From Rhizobiales bacterium CCH3-A5 (GTDB lineage Bacteria > Pseudomonadota > Alphaproteobacteria > Rhizobiales > Beijerinckiaceae): a stretch of DNA of 34,352 nucleotides. How positions within the stretch are numbered: the stretch's first letter is position 1; each line of letters begins with the position of its first letter. Shown here piece by piece: positions 8,247-15,923 of the stretch. The stretch spans positions 1 through 34,352 of the forward strand of contig LSIB01000139.1 of NCBI GenBank assembly GCA_001556025.1. Reading direction: 5' to 3'. The notes beneath the pieces were generated by a model. The model was given only the letters and a program-made list of their open reading frames with translations. It was not told the origin of the DNA and searched no databases. The position numbers and the translations under genes were made by a program.

Positions 8247-9002
8247 ATGGCGGCGACGGCGCATGCAAGCGGGCAGACGATCGACCCGGCCGAAGTTGCC
8301 CGCTTCGAGGCGATGGCGAAGACCTGGTGGGATCAGAAGGGGCCGATGGCGGTCCTGCACAAGTTCAATCCCGTCCGCCTGAGCTTCATCCGCGATCTCG
8401 CCTGCGAGCGCTTCGGACGCGATACGAGGTCGCTGCGTGCGCTGGATGGCCTGAGCCTCGTCGATATCGGCTGCGGCGGCGGCGTGCTGTCGGAGCCGCT
8501 GGCGCGCCTCGGCGCGAGCGTCACCGGGCTCGATCCCGCGCCGACGAACATCGCGGTCGCCCGCGCCCATGCCGAGAAGTCGGGGCTGGCGATCGACTAT
8601 CGGCAGGAGGCGATCGAGACGGTCGTCGCCAATGGCGGACGCTTCGACATCGTGCTGGCGATGGAGGTGGTCGAGCATGTCGCCGATGTCGAGGCTTTCG
8701 TCGCGGCCTGCTGCCAGGCGGTGAAGCCCGGCGGTCTGCTCGTCATGGCGACGCTGAACCGGACGCTGAAATCCTACGCGCTCGCCATCGTCGGCGCGGA
8801 ATATGTCCTGCGCTGGCTGCCGCGCGGCACCCATGACTGGAACAAATTCGTCACGCCCGACGAGCTCAAGGCCGCTACCGCCGCCAACGGGCTCGATCTC
8901 GGGGCGGAAACCGGCGTCGTCTACAACCCGCTCTCCGACCGCTGGTCGGCCGCGCGCGACATGGACGTGAACTATATGCTGGCGGCCTCGCGTCCGGTCT
9001 GA
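8247..9002 (+). CDS. ubiG: Ubiquinone biosynthesis O-methyltransferase
   Basis: A 251-residue SAM-dependent methyltransferase that carries out both O-methylations of ubiquinone synthesis (bifunctional 2-polyprenyl-6-hydroxyphenol methylase and 3-demethylubiquinol 3-O-methyltransferase). The family start region FEAMAKTWWDQKGPM and NPVRLSFI is followed by the SAM motif LVDIGCGGGVLSEPLARLGA (about residues 71-90) and the post-motif VTGLDPAP. EVVEHV and NRTLKSYALAIVGAEY are also typical of UbiG. The frame is open to 8181, but family length and the conserved N terminus favour the ATG at 8247. It diverges from lysC, an arrangement I recall from other Hyphomicrobiales. Confidence 0.95.
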   Translation: MAATAHASGQTIDPAEVARFEAMAKTWWDQKGPMAVLHKFNPVRLSFIRDLACERFGRDTRSLRALDGLSLVDIGCGGGVLSEPLARLGASVTGLDPAPTNIAVARAHAEKSGLAIDYRQEAIETVVANGGRFDIVLAMEVVEHVADVEAFVAACCQAVKPGGLLVMATLNRTLKSYALAIVGAEYVLRWLPRGTHDWNKFVTPDELKAATAANGLDLGAETGVVYNPLSDRWSAARDMDVNYMLAASRPV

Positions 9003-9029
9003 GGGCGGCGGAGCATCGGGCCGACAGCG

Positions 9030-9332
9030 TCAGACCAGCCGCCTGATCGTTCCGGCCAGCACGAGCGTCGTCAGTGCGGAGCTTGCGGCGGCCAGCGCCG
9101 TGGCGGCAGGCTGGCCGATGCTGACATTGTACCCGGTCCTGCGCCAGACGATCGCGCCGATGACCGCGCCGGCCAGCAGCAGCACTCCGTTCAGGACGAG
9201 GCCGAAGCCCCCATCGCCGAGAATGCCGTCGGCGAGCCAGCCGAGCATGATCGCGCTGGTGACCGCGAGCGCGATCAGCGTGATCATGTGCAATGTCGGC
9301 ATGTCGGGAATGCCGACCATCGAAAGCAGCAT
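9030..9332 (-). CDS. Small integral membrane protein of unknown function
   Basis: A 100-residue protein with about three hydrophobic helices (roughly residues 15-32, 40-62 and 72-95). The middle part, GWLADGILGDGGFGLVLNG followed by GAVIGAIVW, loosely resembles the GlsB/YeaQ family, a true member of which is encoded at 10998. I infer only a possible distant relation. Starts are uncertain: GTG 9368, ATG 9356 and ATG 9332 are all in frame. I chose 9332 because a GGGGGGA sequence lies about 11 bases before it and no ribosome site precedes 9356. It converges with ubiG, with a 27-base gap. Confidence 0.65.
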   Translation of the reverse strand: MLLSMVGIPDMPTLHMITLIALAVTSAIMLGWLADGILGDGGFGLVLNGVLLLAGAVIGAIVWRRTGYNVSIGQPAATALAAASSALTTLVLAGTIRRLV

Positions 9333-9448
9333 GCGCACTGGCGTCCCCCCTTCCATGACCGCTGTCACGGCTGCATCATCACCTCATTCGGTTAAGCGAT
9401 TGGTCGCGGGATCGACCTGGCGACGCAGATTGCCACTTGTTTTTTGCA

Positions 9449-9485
9449 CTGCGGCATAATTCCATAGACCTATGGCGCGCCGCAG
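9449..9485 (+). promoter_or_regulatory. Nested dyad upstream of ccr (candidate operator)
   Basis: Outer arms CTGCGGC (9449-9455) and GCCGCAG (9479-9485) enclose an almost continuous palindrome CCATAG-AC-CTATGG (9462-9475). It lies about 86-122 bases before the ccr start. This is a likely site for a regulator of ccr; a TetR-type activator, CcrR, is known for ccr in Methylobacterium. No clear promoter boxes could be fixed. Confidence 0.5.
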
Positions 9486-9570
9486 CATGAGACTGCATCA
9501 TCCTCAGCCGGGCCGCCGGATCTGAAACAAGCGGACGCTGATCCGCAGGCTGACAACGAGGGAGACGACC

Positions 9571-10839
9571 ATGTCGACGCAGACCGGCGCCGCGCCGCTC
9601 AAGGATCTCTACGAACTCGGCGAACTGCCGCCCCTCGGCCACGTCCCTGCCAACATGTACGCCTGGGCGATCCGGCGCGAGCGCCACGGCCCGCCGCAGG
9701 AGAGCTTTCAGGTCGAGGTTTTGCCGACCTGGGCGATCGGCGAGGAAGAAGTGCTGCTGCTCGTGATGGCCGGCGGGGTCAACTATAACGGGATATGGGC
9801 AGGTCTGGGCCAACCGATCTCGCCCTTCGATGTCCACAAGGGTCCCTTCCATATCGCCGGTTCCGACGCATCGGGCATCGTCTGGGCGGTGGGGTCGAAG
9901 GTGAAGCGCTGGAAGGTCGGCGACGAGGTTATCGTCCACTGCAACCAGGACGACGGCGACGACGAGGAGTGCAATGGCGGCGACCCGATGTTCTCCTCCT
10001 CCCAGCGCATCTGGGGCTACGAGACGGGCGACGGCTCCTTCGCCCAGTTCTGCCGGGTCCAGTCGCGCCAGCTCATGCTGAAGCCCAAACACCTCTCCTG
10101 GGAGGAGGCCGCCTGCTACACGCTGACGCTGGCCACCGCCTACCGCATGCTCTTCGGCCACGCTCCGCACACCATCAAGCCCGGCGACAACGTCCTGATC
10201 TGGGGCGCGTCCGGGGGCTTGGGCGTCTTTGGCGTGCAGCTCTGCGCAGCCTCGGGCGCCAACGCGATCGGCGTCATCTCCGACGAGAGCAAGCGCGACT
10301 ATGTGCTGGGCCTCGGCGCCAAGGGCGTGATCAACCGCAAGGACTTCAACTGCTGGGGCCAGATGCCGACGGTCAACTCGCCCGAATACGACGCCTGGGT
10401 GAAGGAGGCGCGCAAGTTCGGCAAGGCGATCTGGGACATCACCGGCAAGAAGGACGTCGACATCGTCTTCGAGCATCCCGGCGAGGCGACCTTCCCGGTC
10501 TCCTGCCTCGTCGCCAAGCGCGGCGGCATGATCGTGTTCTGCGCCGGCACATCGGGCTTCAACATCACGTTCGATGCCCGCTATGTCTGGATGCGGCAGA
10601 AGCGCGTGCAGGGCTCGCATTTCGCCCATCTCAAGCAGGCCAGCGCCGCCAACCAGTTCGTCATCGACCGCCGGGTCGATCCCTGCATGTCCGAGGTCTT
10701 CCCCTGGGACAAGATCCCGCTCGCCCATCACAAGATGTGGAAGAACGAGCACGCGCCCGGCAACATGTCCGTGCTGGTTTATGCGCCGCGCACGGGCCTG
10801 CGGACCTATGAGGACGTGGTCGAGGCGCTCTCGATGTGA
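9571..10839 (+). CDS. ccr: Crotonyl-CoA carboxylase/reductase
   Basis: A 422-residue NADPH-dependent enzyme that carboxylates and reduces crotonyl-CoA to (2S)-ethylmalonyl-CoA, the key step of the ethylmalonyl-CoA pathway for acetyl-CoA assimilation. It is a medium-chain dehydrogenase/reductase without zinc. Visible signatures are VNYNGIWAGLGQP (residues 70-82), the long insert with CNQDDGDDEECNGGDPMFSS, RIWGYETGDGSFAQF, the nucleotide-binding WGASGGLGVFG (211-221), and QGSHFAHLKQA, which probably holds the CO2-pocket histidine (H350). The Tyr150-Glu151 pair sits where related enzymes have Phe-Glu. GAGGGAG precedes the ATG. Another pathway gene, mcd, follows 2 kb downstream. Identification is very secure. 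Confidence 0.97.
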   Translation: MSTQTGAAPLKDLYELGELPPLGHVPANMYAWAIRRERHGPPQESFQVEVLPTWAIGEEEVLLLVMAGGVNYNGIWAGLGQPISPFDVHKGPFHIAGSDASGIVWAVGSKVKRWKVGDEVIVHCNQDDGDDEECNGGDPMFSSSQRIWGYETGDGSFAQFCRVQSRQLMLKPKHLSWEEAACYTLTLATAYRMLFGHAPHTIKPGDNVLIWGASGGLGVFGVQLCAASGANAIGVISDESKRDYVLGLGAKGVINRKDFNCWGQMPTVNSPEYDAWVKEARKFGKAIWDITGKKDVDIVFEHPGEATFPVSCLVAKRGGMIVFCAGTSGFNITFDARYVWMRQKRVQGSHFAHLKQASAANQFVIDRRVDPCMSEVFPWDKIPLAHHKMWKNEHAPGNMSVLVYAPRTGLRTYEDVVEALSM

Positions 10840-10853
10840 GCAGCGGCCTCGAT

Positions 10854-10894
10854 CTGCCGCTGTCGTCGCGGCAGGCGCAGCAATCGCCTGCCGC
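10854..10894 (+). terminator. Alternative hairpins behind ccr
   Basis: Three arms share one partner. CTGCCGC (10854-10860) can pair with GCGGCAG (10868-10874), or the longer GCGGCAGGCG (10868-10877) can pair perfectly with CGCCTGCCGC (10885-10894). The second is a 10-base stem with a 7-base loop right after ccr, suiting a terminator or mRNA 3' end, though no T tract follows. Confidence 0.5.
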
Positions 10895-10896
10895 CC

Positions 10897-10921
10897 GGAA
10901 CATTCGTCCCTCGCACTCGTT
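10897..10921 (+). promoter_or_regulatory. EcfG-type general stress promoter
   Basis: GGAAC (10897-10901) and CGTT (10918-10921) are separated by exactly 16 bases, the consensus of sigma-EcfG promoters under PhyR-NepR control in alphaproteobacteria. Transcription would start near 10930 and give a leader of about 70 bases before the glsB-like gene. The target family, a stress membrane protein, fits well. Confidence 0.75.
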
Positions 10922-10997
10922 TGAACCCTGCGGTCGGCATCGCGCCACCGCACCGGCGTTGGCTCGCCGGCCTTTCGAACGTGACGGGGGATTTATC

Positions 10998-11252
10998 ATG
11001 GGCATCATCGGGACGATCGTGATCGGCTTTCTGGCCGGACTCGTCGCTAAGTTCATCTCGCCGGGTTCCAACGAGCCGTCTGGCTTCATCCTGACCACGA
11101 TCCTCGGCATCGTCGGCGCGTTCGTCGCGACGTATCTCGGCCAGGCGCTGGGCTGGTACTCGGCAGGGCAGGGCGCGGGCTTCATCGGCGCTGTCGTCGG
11201 CGCGATCATCGTCCTGACCGTCTGGTCGATGATGAGCCGCCGCAGCGCGTGA
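10998..11252 (+). CDS. GlsB/YeaQ/YmgE-family stress-response membrane protein
   Basis: An 84-residue membrane protein with three hydrophobic segments. It matches the transglycosylase-associated/YeaQ family: an opening MGIIGTIVIGFLAGLVAKFI, the glycine-rich turn with GFILTTILGIVGAFVATYLG, and a terminal GAVVGAIIVLTVWSMM. Family members are small, abundant in general stress and of unclear biochemistry. The frame extends upstream to 10836, but the ATG at 10998 preceded by GGGGGA gives the standard protein length. It lies 27 bases before the yidB-like gene and behind an EcfG-type promoter, so both are probably general stress genes. Confidence 0.9.
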   Translation: MGIIGTIVIGFLAGLVAKFISPGSNEPSGFILTTILGIVGAFVATYLGQALGWYSAGQGAGFIGAVVGAIIVLTVWSMMSRRSA

Positions 11253-11279
11253 GCGCGGTTCCTCTCAGGGAGAAGACTG

Positions 11280-11726
11280 ATGAGCAATAACGGCTTTCCG
11301 TCGATGACGGCGCTGCTCGGCCTGCTGGCCGTGGCCGGCTTCCAGAACCGTGACAAGCTCGCCGAATGGTTCGGGGGCGCGCAGGGCGGTCGGGCGCCTG
11401 AAGGCGCGCCTCCCGGCCTCGACAGGGCGCTGGGCGACCAGCGCGGCGCGCCCGGCGGCCTCGGCGGCCTGCTCGGCGGCGGGCTCAGCGAGCTGATCGA
11501 GCGCTTTAGGCAGGGCGGCCGGGGCGAGACCGCCGAATCCTGGGTCCGCAACGGCCCCAACCAGCAGATTTCGGGCTCCGATCTCGAGCAGACGATCGGC
11601 TCCGACGTTCTCGATGATCTCGAAACGCGCACCGGCCTCTCGCGAGCCGAGCTTCTGGCGAGGCTGTCGCGCGATCTGCCCGACGCCGTCGATCGCTACA
11701 CCCCGGATGGGCGCATCGTCGCCTGA
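11280..11726 (+). CDS. YidB-family (DUF937) protein
   Basis: A 148-residue soluble protein. A short helical start (MTALLGLLAVAGFQNRDKLAEW) leads to a glycine-rich linker (about residues 38-75) and a C-terminal helical DUF937/YidB domain with the family pattern SWVRNGPNQQISGSDLEQTI...TGLSRAELLARLSRDLPDAVDRYTP. The biochemical role of YidB proteins is not established. AGGGAG precedes the ATG. It is co-transcribed with the glsB-like gene, 27 bases apart, and followed by a strong hairpin, so the pair makes a compact unit under the EcfG-type promoter. Confidence 0.87.
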   Translation: MSNNGFPSMTALLGLLAVAGFQNRDKLAEWFGGAQGGRAPEGAPPGLDRALGDQRGAPGGLGGLLGGGLSELIERFRQGGRGETAESWVRNGPNQQISGSDLEQTIGSDVLDDLETRTGLSRAELLARLSRDLPDAVDRYTPDGRIVA

Positions 11727-11753
11727 CGGTCTTCACATCCGGATATCCTTGGC

Positions 11754-11782
11754 CGCCGCAGCGAGTGTCTCTCGCTGCGGCG
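11754..11782 (+). terminator. Hairpin terminator after the glsB-yidB unit
   Basis: A perfect 12-base stem (CGCCGCAGCGAG at 11754-11765 with its complement at 11771-11782) closes a 5-base loop, followed by TTCATCGTTT. It lies 28 bases behind the yidB stop. Confidence 0.7.
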
Positions 11783-11896
11783 TTCATCGTTTCCGGCTTG
11801 CACCTCGCTGTATCGTCGCGGACATGGGGGGCTGGCGTCGGCGCGCTGTCGCGGTGGGCACAGGCAGGGTAGAGCATCGCCACGAACAGGCGATCC

Positions 11897-12781
11897 ATGC
11901 TCAACACCCCGCTCTTCCTGCGCTTCGTACCCGTGCTCTTCACCTTGCTCTGGTCTTCGGGCTGGATCGTAGCGGGCTATTCGGCGCTCCATGCCGATGC
12001 GCTGACCTTCCTCGTCGTGCGCTATGCCTGCGCCGCTCTGGCGATCACGGCGGTGGCCCTGGCGATGGGCGCGCCCTGGCCGCGAGGCCGCCGCGCCATC
12101 CTCGATTGCGTCGTCACCGGCGTGCTGATCCACGCAGCCTATCTCGGCGGCGTCTGGTGGGCGGTGCGGCATGGCCTGCCGACCGGCATCTCCGGGCTGA
12201 TCGCCGGCCTTCAGCCGATCCTGACCGCGCTGTTTGCGCCCATGCTGGTCGGCGAAAGGATCACGCCCGTCCGCTGGCTCGGCATCCTCGCCGGCTTCGT
12301 CGGCATCGCGCTCGTGCTCCAGCCGAAGCTCGCCGGCGTCGCGCCCGCAGCGCTTTGGGCCGTGCTCATCCCGGTCGCCGTCAATGTCGCCGGCATGTTC
12401 GCGGTCACCTTTGGCTCCTTCTACCAGAAGGCCCGCATCGTCACGGGCGATCTGCGCACGGTGACGGCGGTGCAATACGTCACGGCCTTCGTGGTGACCT
12501 TGCCGGTCGCCTGGGCGCTGGAGCCGATGCGGATCGACTGGAACCTGACCATGGCGCTGGTGCTGGCCTGGTCGGTGCTGGCGCTTTCGCTGGGCGGCGT
12601 CGGGCTCTATCTGCTGATGATCCGGCGCGGCGAAATCTCGCGCGTTTCGACCTTCCTCTATCTGGTGCCGGCGCTGGTCGCGGTCGAGGCCTGGATTCTG
12701 TTTGGCGAGGCCCTGACCCCGCTGCAGATCCTCGGCATGGCGGTGACGATCCTGGGTGTCGTGCTGGCCAGCCGGAAGTAG
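11897..12781 (+). CDS. EamA-family (DMT superfamily) transporter
   Basis: A 294-residue inner-membrane protein with about ten helices in two EamA repeats. Landmarks are FTLLWSSGWIVAGYSALHAD at the start, the pore-lining stretch GLPTGISGLIAGLQPILTAL (about residues 95-115), and the second-repeat end FLYLVPALVAVEAWILFGEA. It probably exports amino acids or related metabolites; the substrate is unknown. It is a different subfamily from the EamA protein at 3450 and not a recent duplicate by eye. It stands alone between the yidB terminator and mcd, in the same direction as both. The ribosome site is weak (AGGCGATCC). Confidence 0.87.
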   Translation: MLNTPLFLRFVPVLFTLLWSSGWIVAGYSALHADALTFLVVRYACAALAITAVALAMGAPWPRGRRAILDCVVTGVLIHAAYLGGVWWAVRHGLPTGISGLIAGLQPILTALFAPMLVGERITPVRWLGILAGFVGIALVLQPKLAGVAPAALWAVLIPVAVNVAGMFAVTFGSFYQKARIVTGDLRTVTAVQYVTAFVVTLPVAWALEPMRIDWNLTMALVLAWSVLALSLGGVGLYLLMIRRGEISRVSTFLYLVPALVAVEAWILFGEALTPLQILGMAVTILGVVLASRK

Positions 12782-12872
12782 CGCCTGCGACGGCCCGCCG
12801 CGCGCCAAAAGAGGGATTTCGGTTTCCGCGCAACTCGCCTTATGCTGCGTCGCAACAAGGGGAGAGACCGTC

Positions 12873-14573
12873 ATGAGCGCCAACGCCGCCCTGAAGTCGC
12901 AGACGCCTGCCAGCTCGCCCGCCACCGCGACCGCCCTGATCGCGGCCGCGCTGCCGGGCTTCGAGACCCTGCTGCAGGAAGCGATCGCCGCCGTTCGGCA
13001 GAAGGTCCTCGTCGACGGCAGGATTTCGACCGCGAGGCTCGAAGCCGAGCAGCACGCCGCCCACGGCCTGTCCTGGCTCGCGACCTACGTCATGGCGCTG
13101 CGCGAACTCAAGGCTTATGGCGAGCGCCTGCAGGCGGAGGATCGCTACGGCGCCATCGAGGATTACTGCATCCGGATCGGCGCCGGCGAATACGCTGCGC
13201 AGATTTTTGGCGGCATCCCGATGTCACAGGGCGAGATCGTCCGGCTGGGCGCGCTCGGCGTCTCGGCCAAAGCGGTCGAGGCGGCCTGCTCCGACGCCGC
13301 CGAGGTGCTGATCGGCGAAGGCAACACGCCGGAAAACCGCGCCCGGCTCGTCGCTTTGTTCAGCCAGAATGACGGCCTCTCCAGCGTCGGCGACCCCGGC
13401 CTCGACGAGACCCTTGAAGCGATCCGCTCCGAGATGGCCCGCTTCTGCGCGGCGGAGGTCACGCCCCACGCCCATGAATGGCATCTCAAGAACGACTACA
13501 TCCCCATGGACGTCGTCGAGAAGATGGCCGAACTCGGCGTCTTCGGCCTGACCATCCCCGAAGAGTTCGGCGGCATGGGCTTGACCAAGGTCTCGATGTG
13601 CGTCGTCTCCGAAGAACTTTCCCGCGGCTATATCGGCGTCGGCTCGCTCGGCACCCGCTCGGAGATCGCCGCCGAGTTGATCCTCTGCGGCGGCACGCCC
13701 GAGCAGAAGGCGCATTGGCTCCCCAAACTTGCATCCGGCGAGGTGCTGCCGACCGCCGTCTTCACCGAGCCCAACACCGGCTCCGACCTCGCATCCTTGC
13801 GCACCAAGGCCGTGAAGGACGGCCAAGGCGACGCCGCTGTCTGGAAGGTCTCAGGCAACAAGACCTGGATCACCCACCCCGTCCGTGCCGACATCATGAC
13901 GCTGCTCGTCCGCACCGACCCGGCGGCGGAAGGCTATCGCGGCCTCTCCATGCTGATCGCCGAGAAGCCGCGCGGCACGGACGAGGACCCGTTTCCGGTC
14001 GCAGGGTTGACCGGGGGCGAGATCGAGGTGCTCGGCTATCGCGGCATGAAGGAATACGAACTCGCCTTCGATGGCTTCGAGGTCAGGGGAGACAACCTGC
14101 TCGGCGGCGTCGAGGGGCAGGGCTTCAAGCAGCTCATGCAAACCTTCGAGGCCGCCCGCATCCAGACGGCGGCCCGCGCGGTAGGTGTGGCGCAGTCGGC
14201 TTTCGATCTCGGTCTGAAATACGCGCAGGAGCGCATCCAGTTCGGCAAGCCGCTGATCGCCTTCCCCCGCGTCGCCGACAAGCTCGCCATGATGGCGGTC
14301 GAAATCCTGATCGCCCGCCAGCTCACCTATTTCGCCGCCCGCGAAAAGGACGCCGAACGCCGCTGCGACCTCGAAGCCGGCATGGCCAAGCTGCTCGGCG
14401 CCCGCGTCGCCTGGGCAGCGGCCGACAACGCGCTCCAGATCCATGGCGGCAACGGCTTCGCGCTCGAATACAAGATCAGCCGAGTCCTCTGCGACGCGCG
14501 GATCTTGAACATCTTCGAGGGGGCGGCGGAGATTCAGGCGCAGGTGATCGCGCGGCGGCTGGTGGAGGGCTAG
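12873..14573 (+). CDS. mcd: (2S)-methylsuccinyl-CoA dehydrogenase
   Basis: A 566-residue FAD enzyme that oxidises (2S)-methylsuccinyl-CoA to mesaconyl-CoA in the ethylmalonyl-CoA pathway. Beyond the acyl-CoA dehydrogenase core (about residues 175-566) it has an extra helical N-terminal domain of about 170 residues, the hallmark of this subfamily. Core motifs are LGVFGLTIPEEFGGMGL, AVFTEPNTGSDLASLRT, and the C-terminal IHGGNGFALEYKISR. The likely catalytic base is Glu 549 in IFEGAAEIQ, the position used by short-chain enzymes. GGGGAG precedes the ATG at 12873; the open frame reaches back to 12756, but that part overlaps the EamA gene and is not needed. The pathway gene ccr lies 2 kb upstream in the same direction. 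Confidence 0.9.
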   Translation: MSANAALKSQTPASSPATATALIAAALPGFETLLQEAIAAVRQKVLVDGRISTARLEAEQHAAHGLSWLATYVMALRELKAYGERLQAEDRYGAIEDYCIRIGAGEYAAQIFGGIPMSQGEIVRLGALGVSAKAVEAACSDAAEVLIGEGNTPENRARLVALFSQNDGLSSVGDPGLDETLEAIRSEMARFCAAEVTPHAHEWHLKNDYIPMDVVEKMAELGVFGLTIPEEFGGMGLTKVSMCVVSEELSRGYIGVGSLGTRSEIAAELILCGGTPEQKAHWLPKLASGEVLPTAVFTEPNTGSDLASLRTKAVKDGQGDAAVWKVSGNKTWITHPVRADIMTLLVRTDPAAEGYRGLSMLIAEKPRGTDEDPFPVAGLTGGEIEVLGYRGMKEYELAFDGFEVRGDNLLGGVEGQGFKQLMQTFEAARIQTAARAVGVAQSAFDLGLKYAQERIQFGKPLIAFPRVADKLAMMAVEILIARQLTYFAAREKDAERRCDLEAGMAKLLGARVAWAAADNALQIHGGNGFALEYKISRVLCDARILNIFEGAAEIQAQVIARRLVEG

Positions 14574-14587
14574 TACGCAGATCGCAT

Positions 14588-14959
14588 CTATTTCGGCAGG
14601 TAAATGCCGCGGTCAAGATTATCGAGCGTCATGCCCGCCTCTAGTTGTTGGATGCCCATGGCGTCCTCCGCAATCTCTTCGAAAACCTTACGGGCGCGAA
14701 CATAATCAATTGCCAGATTGGCGTGAGCCGCGGTGAGAGCGACCTGCGCGTTCTTGTGGTTGTAAAATCGTTGCAGGAGCCGCCGCTCATCGCCTGGTCG
14801 TGACATCAATTCATCAACGATCGATTCTATTTCATCCAATCTCCTATTATAAGCGGCAATTTCCTCTCGCTCTAGCGATCTGTATTGGAGGAGGCACAGA
14901 TCTTCGAAGCGCAGCACCAACGCATCCGATGACGTCTCGACTAGAGGGTGTTTTTTCAT
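14588..14959 (-). CDS. DUF2019-like protein, probable immunity partner of the upstream nuclease
   Basis: A 123-residue, all-helical acidic protein. Its core (IAAYNRRLDEIESIVDEL, SRPGDERRLLQRFYNHKNAQ, GMTLDNLDRG) matches my memory of the DUF2019 pattern, an armadillo-like helical repeat. DUF2019 proteins are often seen beside HNH-type toxins. The ATG at 14959 shares ATGA with the TGA that ends the uninterrupted nuclease frame at 14956, a coupling typical of toxin-immunity pairs. The gene is richer in A and T than its neighbours, which suggests transfer. It converges with mcd, 14 bases away. Immunity function is inferred from context. Confidence 0.7.
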   Translation of the reverse strand: MKKHPLVETSSDALVLRFEDLCLLQYRSLEREEIAAYNRRLDEIESIVDELMSRPGDERRLLQRFYNHKNAQVALTAAHANLAIDYVRARKVFEEIAEDAMGIQQLEAGMTLDNLDRGIYLPK

Positions 14960-15771
14960 CGCTTCAGCACTCCCGCTCGACGTAGCGCGGCCATGCCAAT
15001 CCGCTGCCGTTCAGACCAGTCTTTCCCTCGAAGATAGTCCCGAGGCGATAGATAGCCATAATTCTTGTTCTTCGTCTGATACTAGGCAGAAATCTCGCGA
15101 TGCCTGTAGACCGGCACGCTGACGATGTTCCCCGGCGCGTCGATCATTGAACGCGGAATGCCGTCATTGGCAGACTGATGCTCCACCACATGGTGCCTGT
15201 GATAGCCTGGCCGCGCTTCCTGCGCACCCCGGACAAGTTCGTCGTACGTCGCCGGTTTGTCCCGATAGGAGCGGATCGACGGCCATTCCGACCGTAGCCA
15301 CTGTGCGGCCTCGACCGCGACAACGACGCCGCCGACGACAGGAAGTTTGCGCGCTCCAAACTTTCCCAGCCACTTCGCCGCCTCCTTCGCCTTGGCGGGC
15401 CGGCTCCCGCGATCCGGCGGGGGCTCCTTCGGGATTTGCGGCGGCTCGTCGAGCGAAGGGCCGTTGTTGTGGCCGATGCCTGCGGCGGCAGCGAGCGGCG
15501 CAAGCTCGATCGGTCCGAAATCGATCGGACCAACATCGAAGATCGGCCAACCGCCTCCGCCAGCCTCTCCGCTGGTCCACTGCCCGCCCTCGGGGCTGCC
15601 CGCCGGCACGCGCGGCTGGTTCGGGTCGAACTGCTTGGCGCGGAGCGCGCGATAGCGGTCGAGCGCCGCAAGGAAGGCGTCGGCGGCGAGGCGCGAGCGC
15701 AGCCGCAGCGCGGCGAGCCGCAAGGCCGGGCTCGGGCGGAGCAGGGGTGTCTGGTGATGAGGGCGTTGCAT
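14956..15771 (-). pseudogene. HNH-like nuclease toxin gene interrupted by an in-frame TAG
   Basis: The frame starts at ATG 15771 and meets TAG at 15082-15084 after 229 codons (ending YRHREISA). Read past the TAG, it runs 41 more codons (YQTKNKNYGYLSPRDYL... ending GVLKR) to a TGA at 14956-14958 that overlaps the immunity start. The continuation looks conserved, and a Trp codon TGG at the TAG would give the expected ISA-W-Y. Earlier regions are a helical start, the linker FDPNQPRVPAGSPEGGQW (residues 48-65), a Pro-rich stretch and a C-terminal domain with HRHH (191-194), N215 and H224 in an H-N-H order. It is most simply a single-base nonsense mutant that truncates the nuclease domain; readthrough or a sequencing error are alternatives. 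Confidence 0.75.
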
Positions 15772-15839
15772 CCGGCGCTGATCTCCGCGGCGGATGCGGA
15801 TACTAAGCGCGGATTCGGCGAGGGGGGCGAGACGGCGCG

Positions 15840-15883
15840 CAATCCCCGGTTAACGGCCGCCAGAGCGATTTTTGCGGGGATTG
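15840..15883. repeat. Inverted repeat upstream of the nuclease gene
   Basis: Nine-base perfect arms CAATCCCCG (15840-15848) and CGGGGATTG (15875-15883) flank 26 bases. It lies between the secreted-protein stop and the nuclease start and could be a weak terminator or an operator. Confidence 0.4.
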
Positions 15884-15923
15884 GCGGCGCGATCCGTTGG
15901 TGGCGGCCGGGCGGCGCCGCTCC

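Noticed and set aside
11897..12781. Recent duplication of the EamA gene at 3450
   Set aside because: The two proteins share only family-level features; no long stretches of similarity are visible.
14580..15100. A mobile element around the A/T-richer toxin locus
   Set aside because: No transposase, integrase, target-site duplication or tRNA was seen; only composition and gene type suggest transfer.
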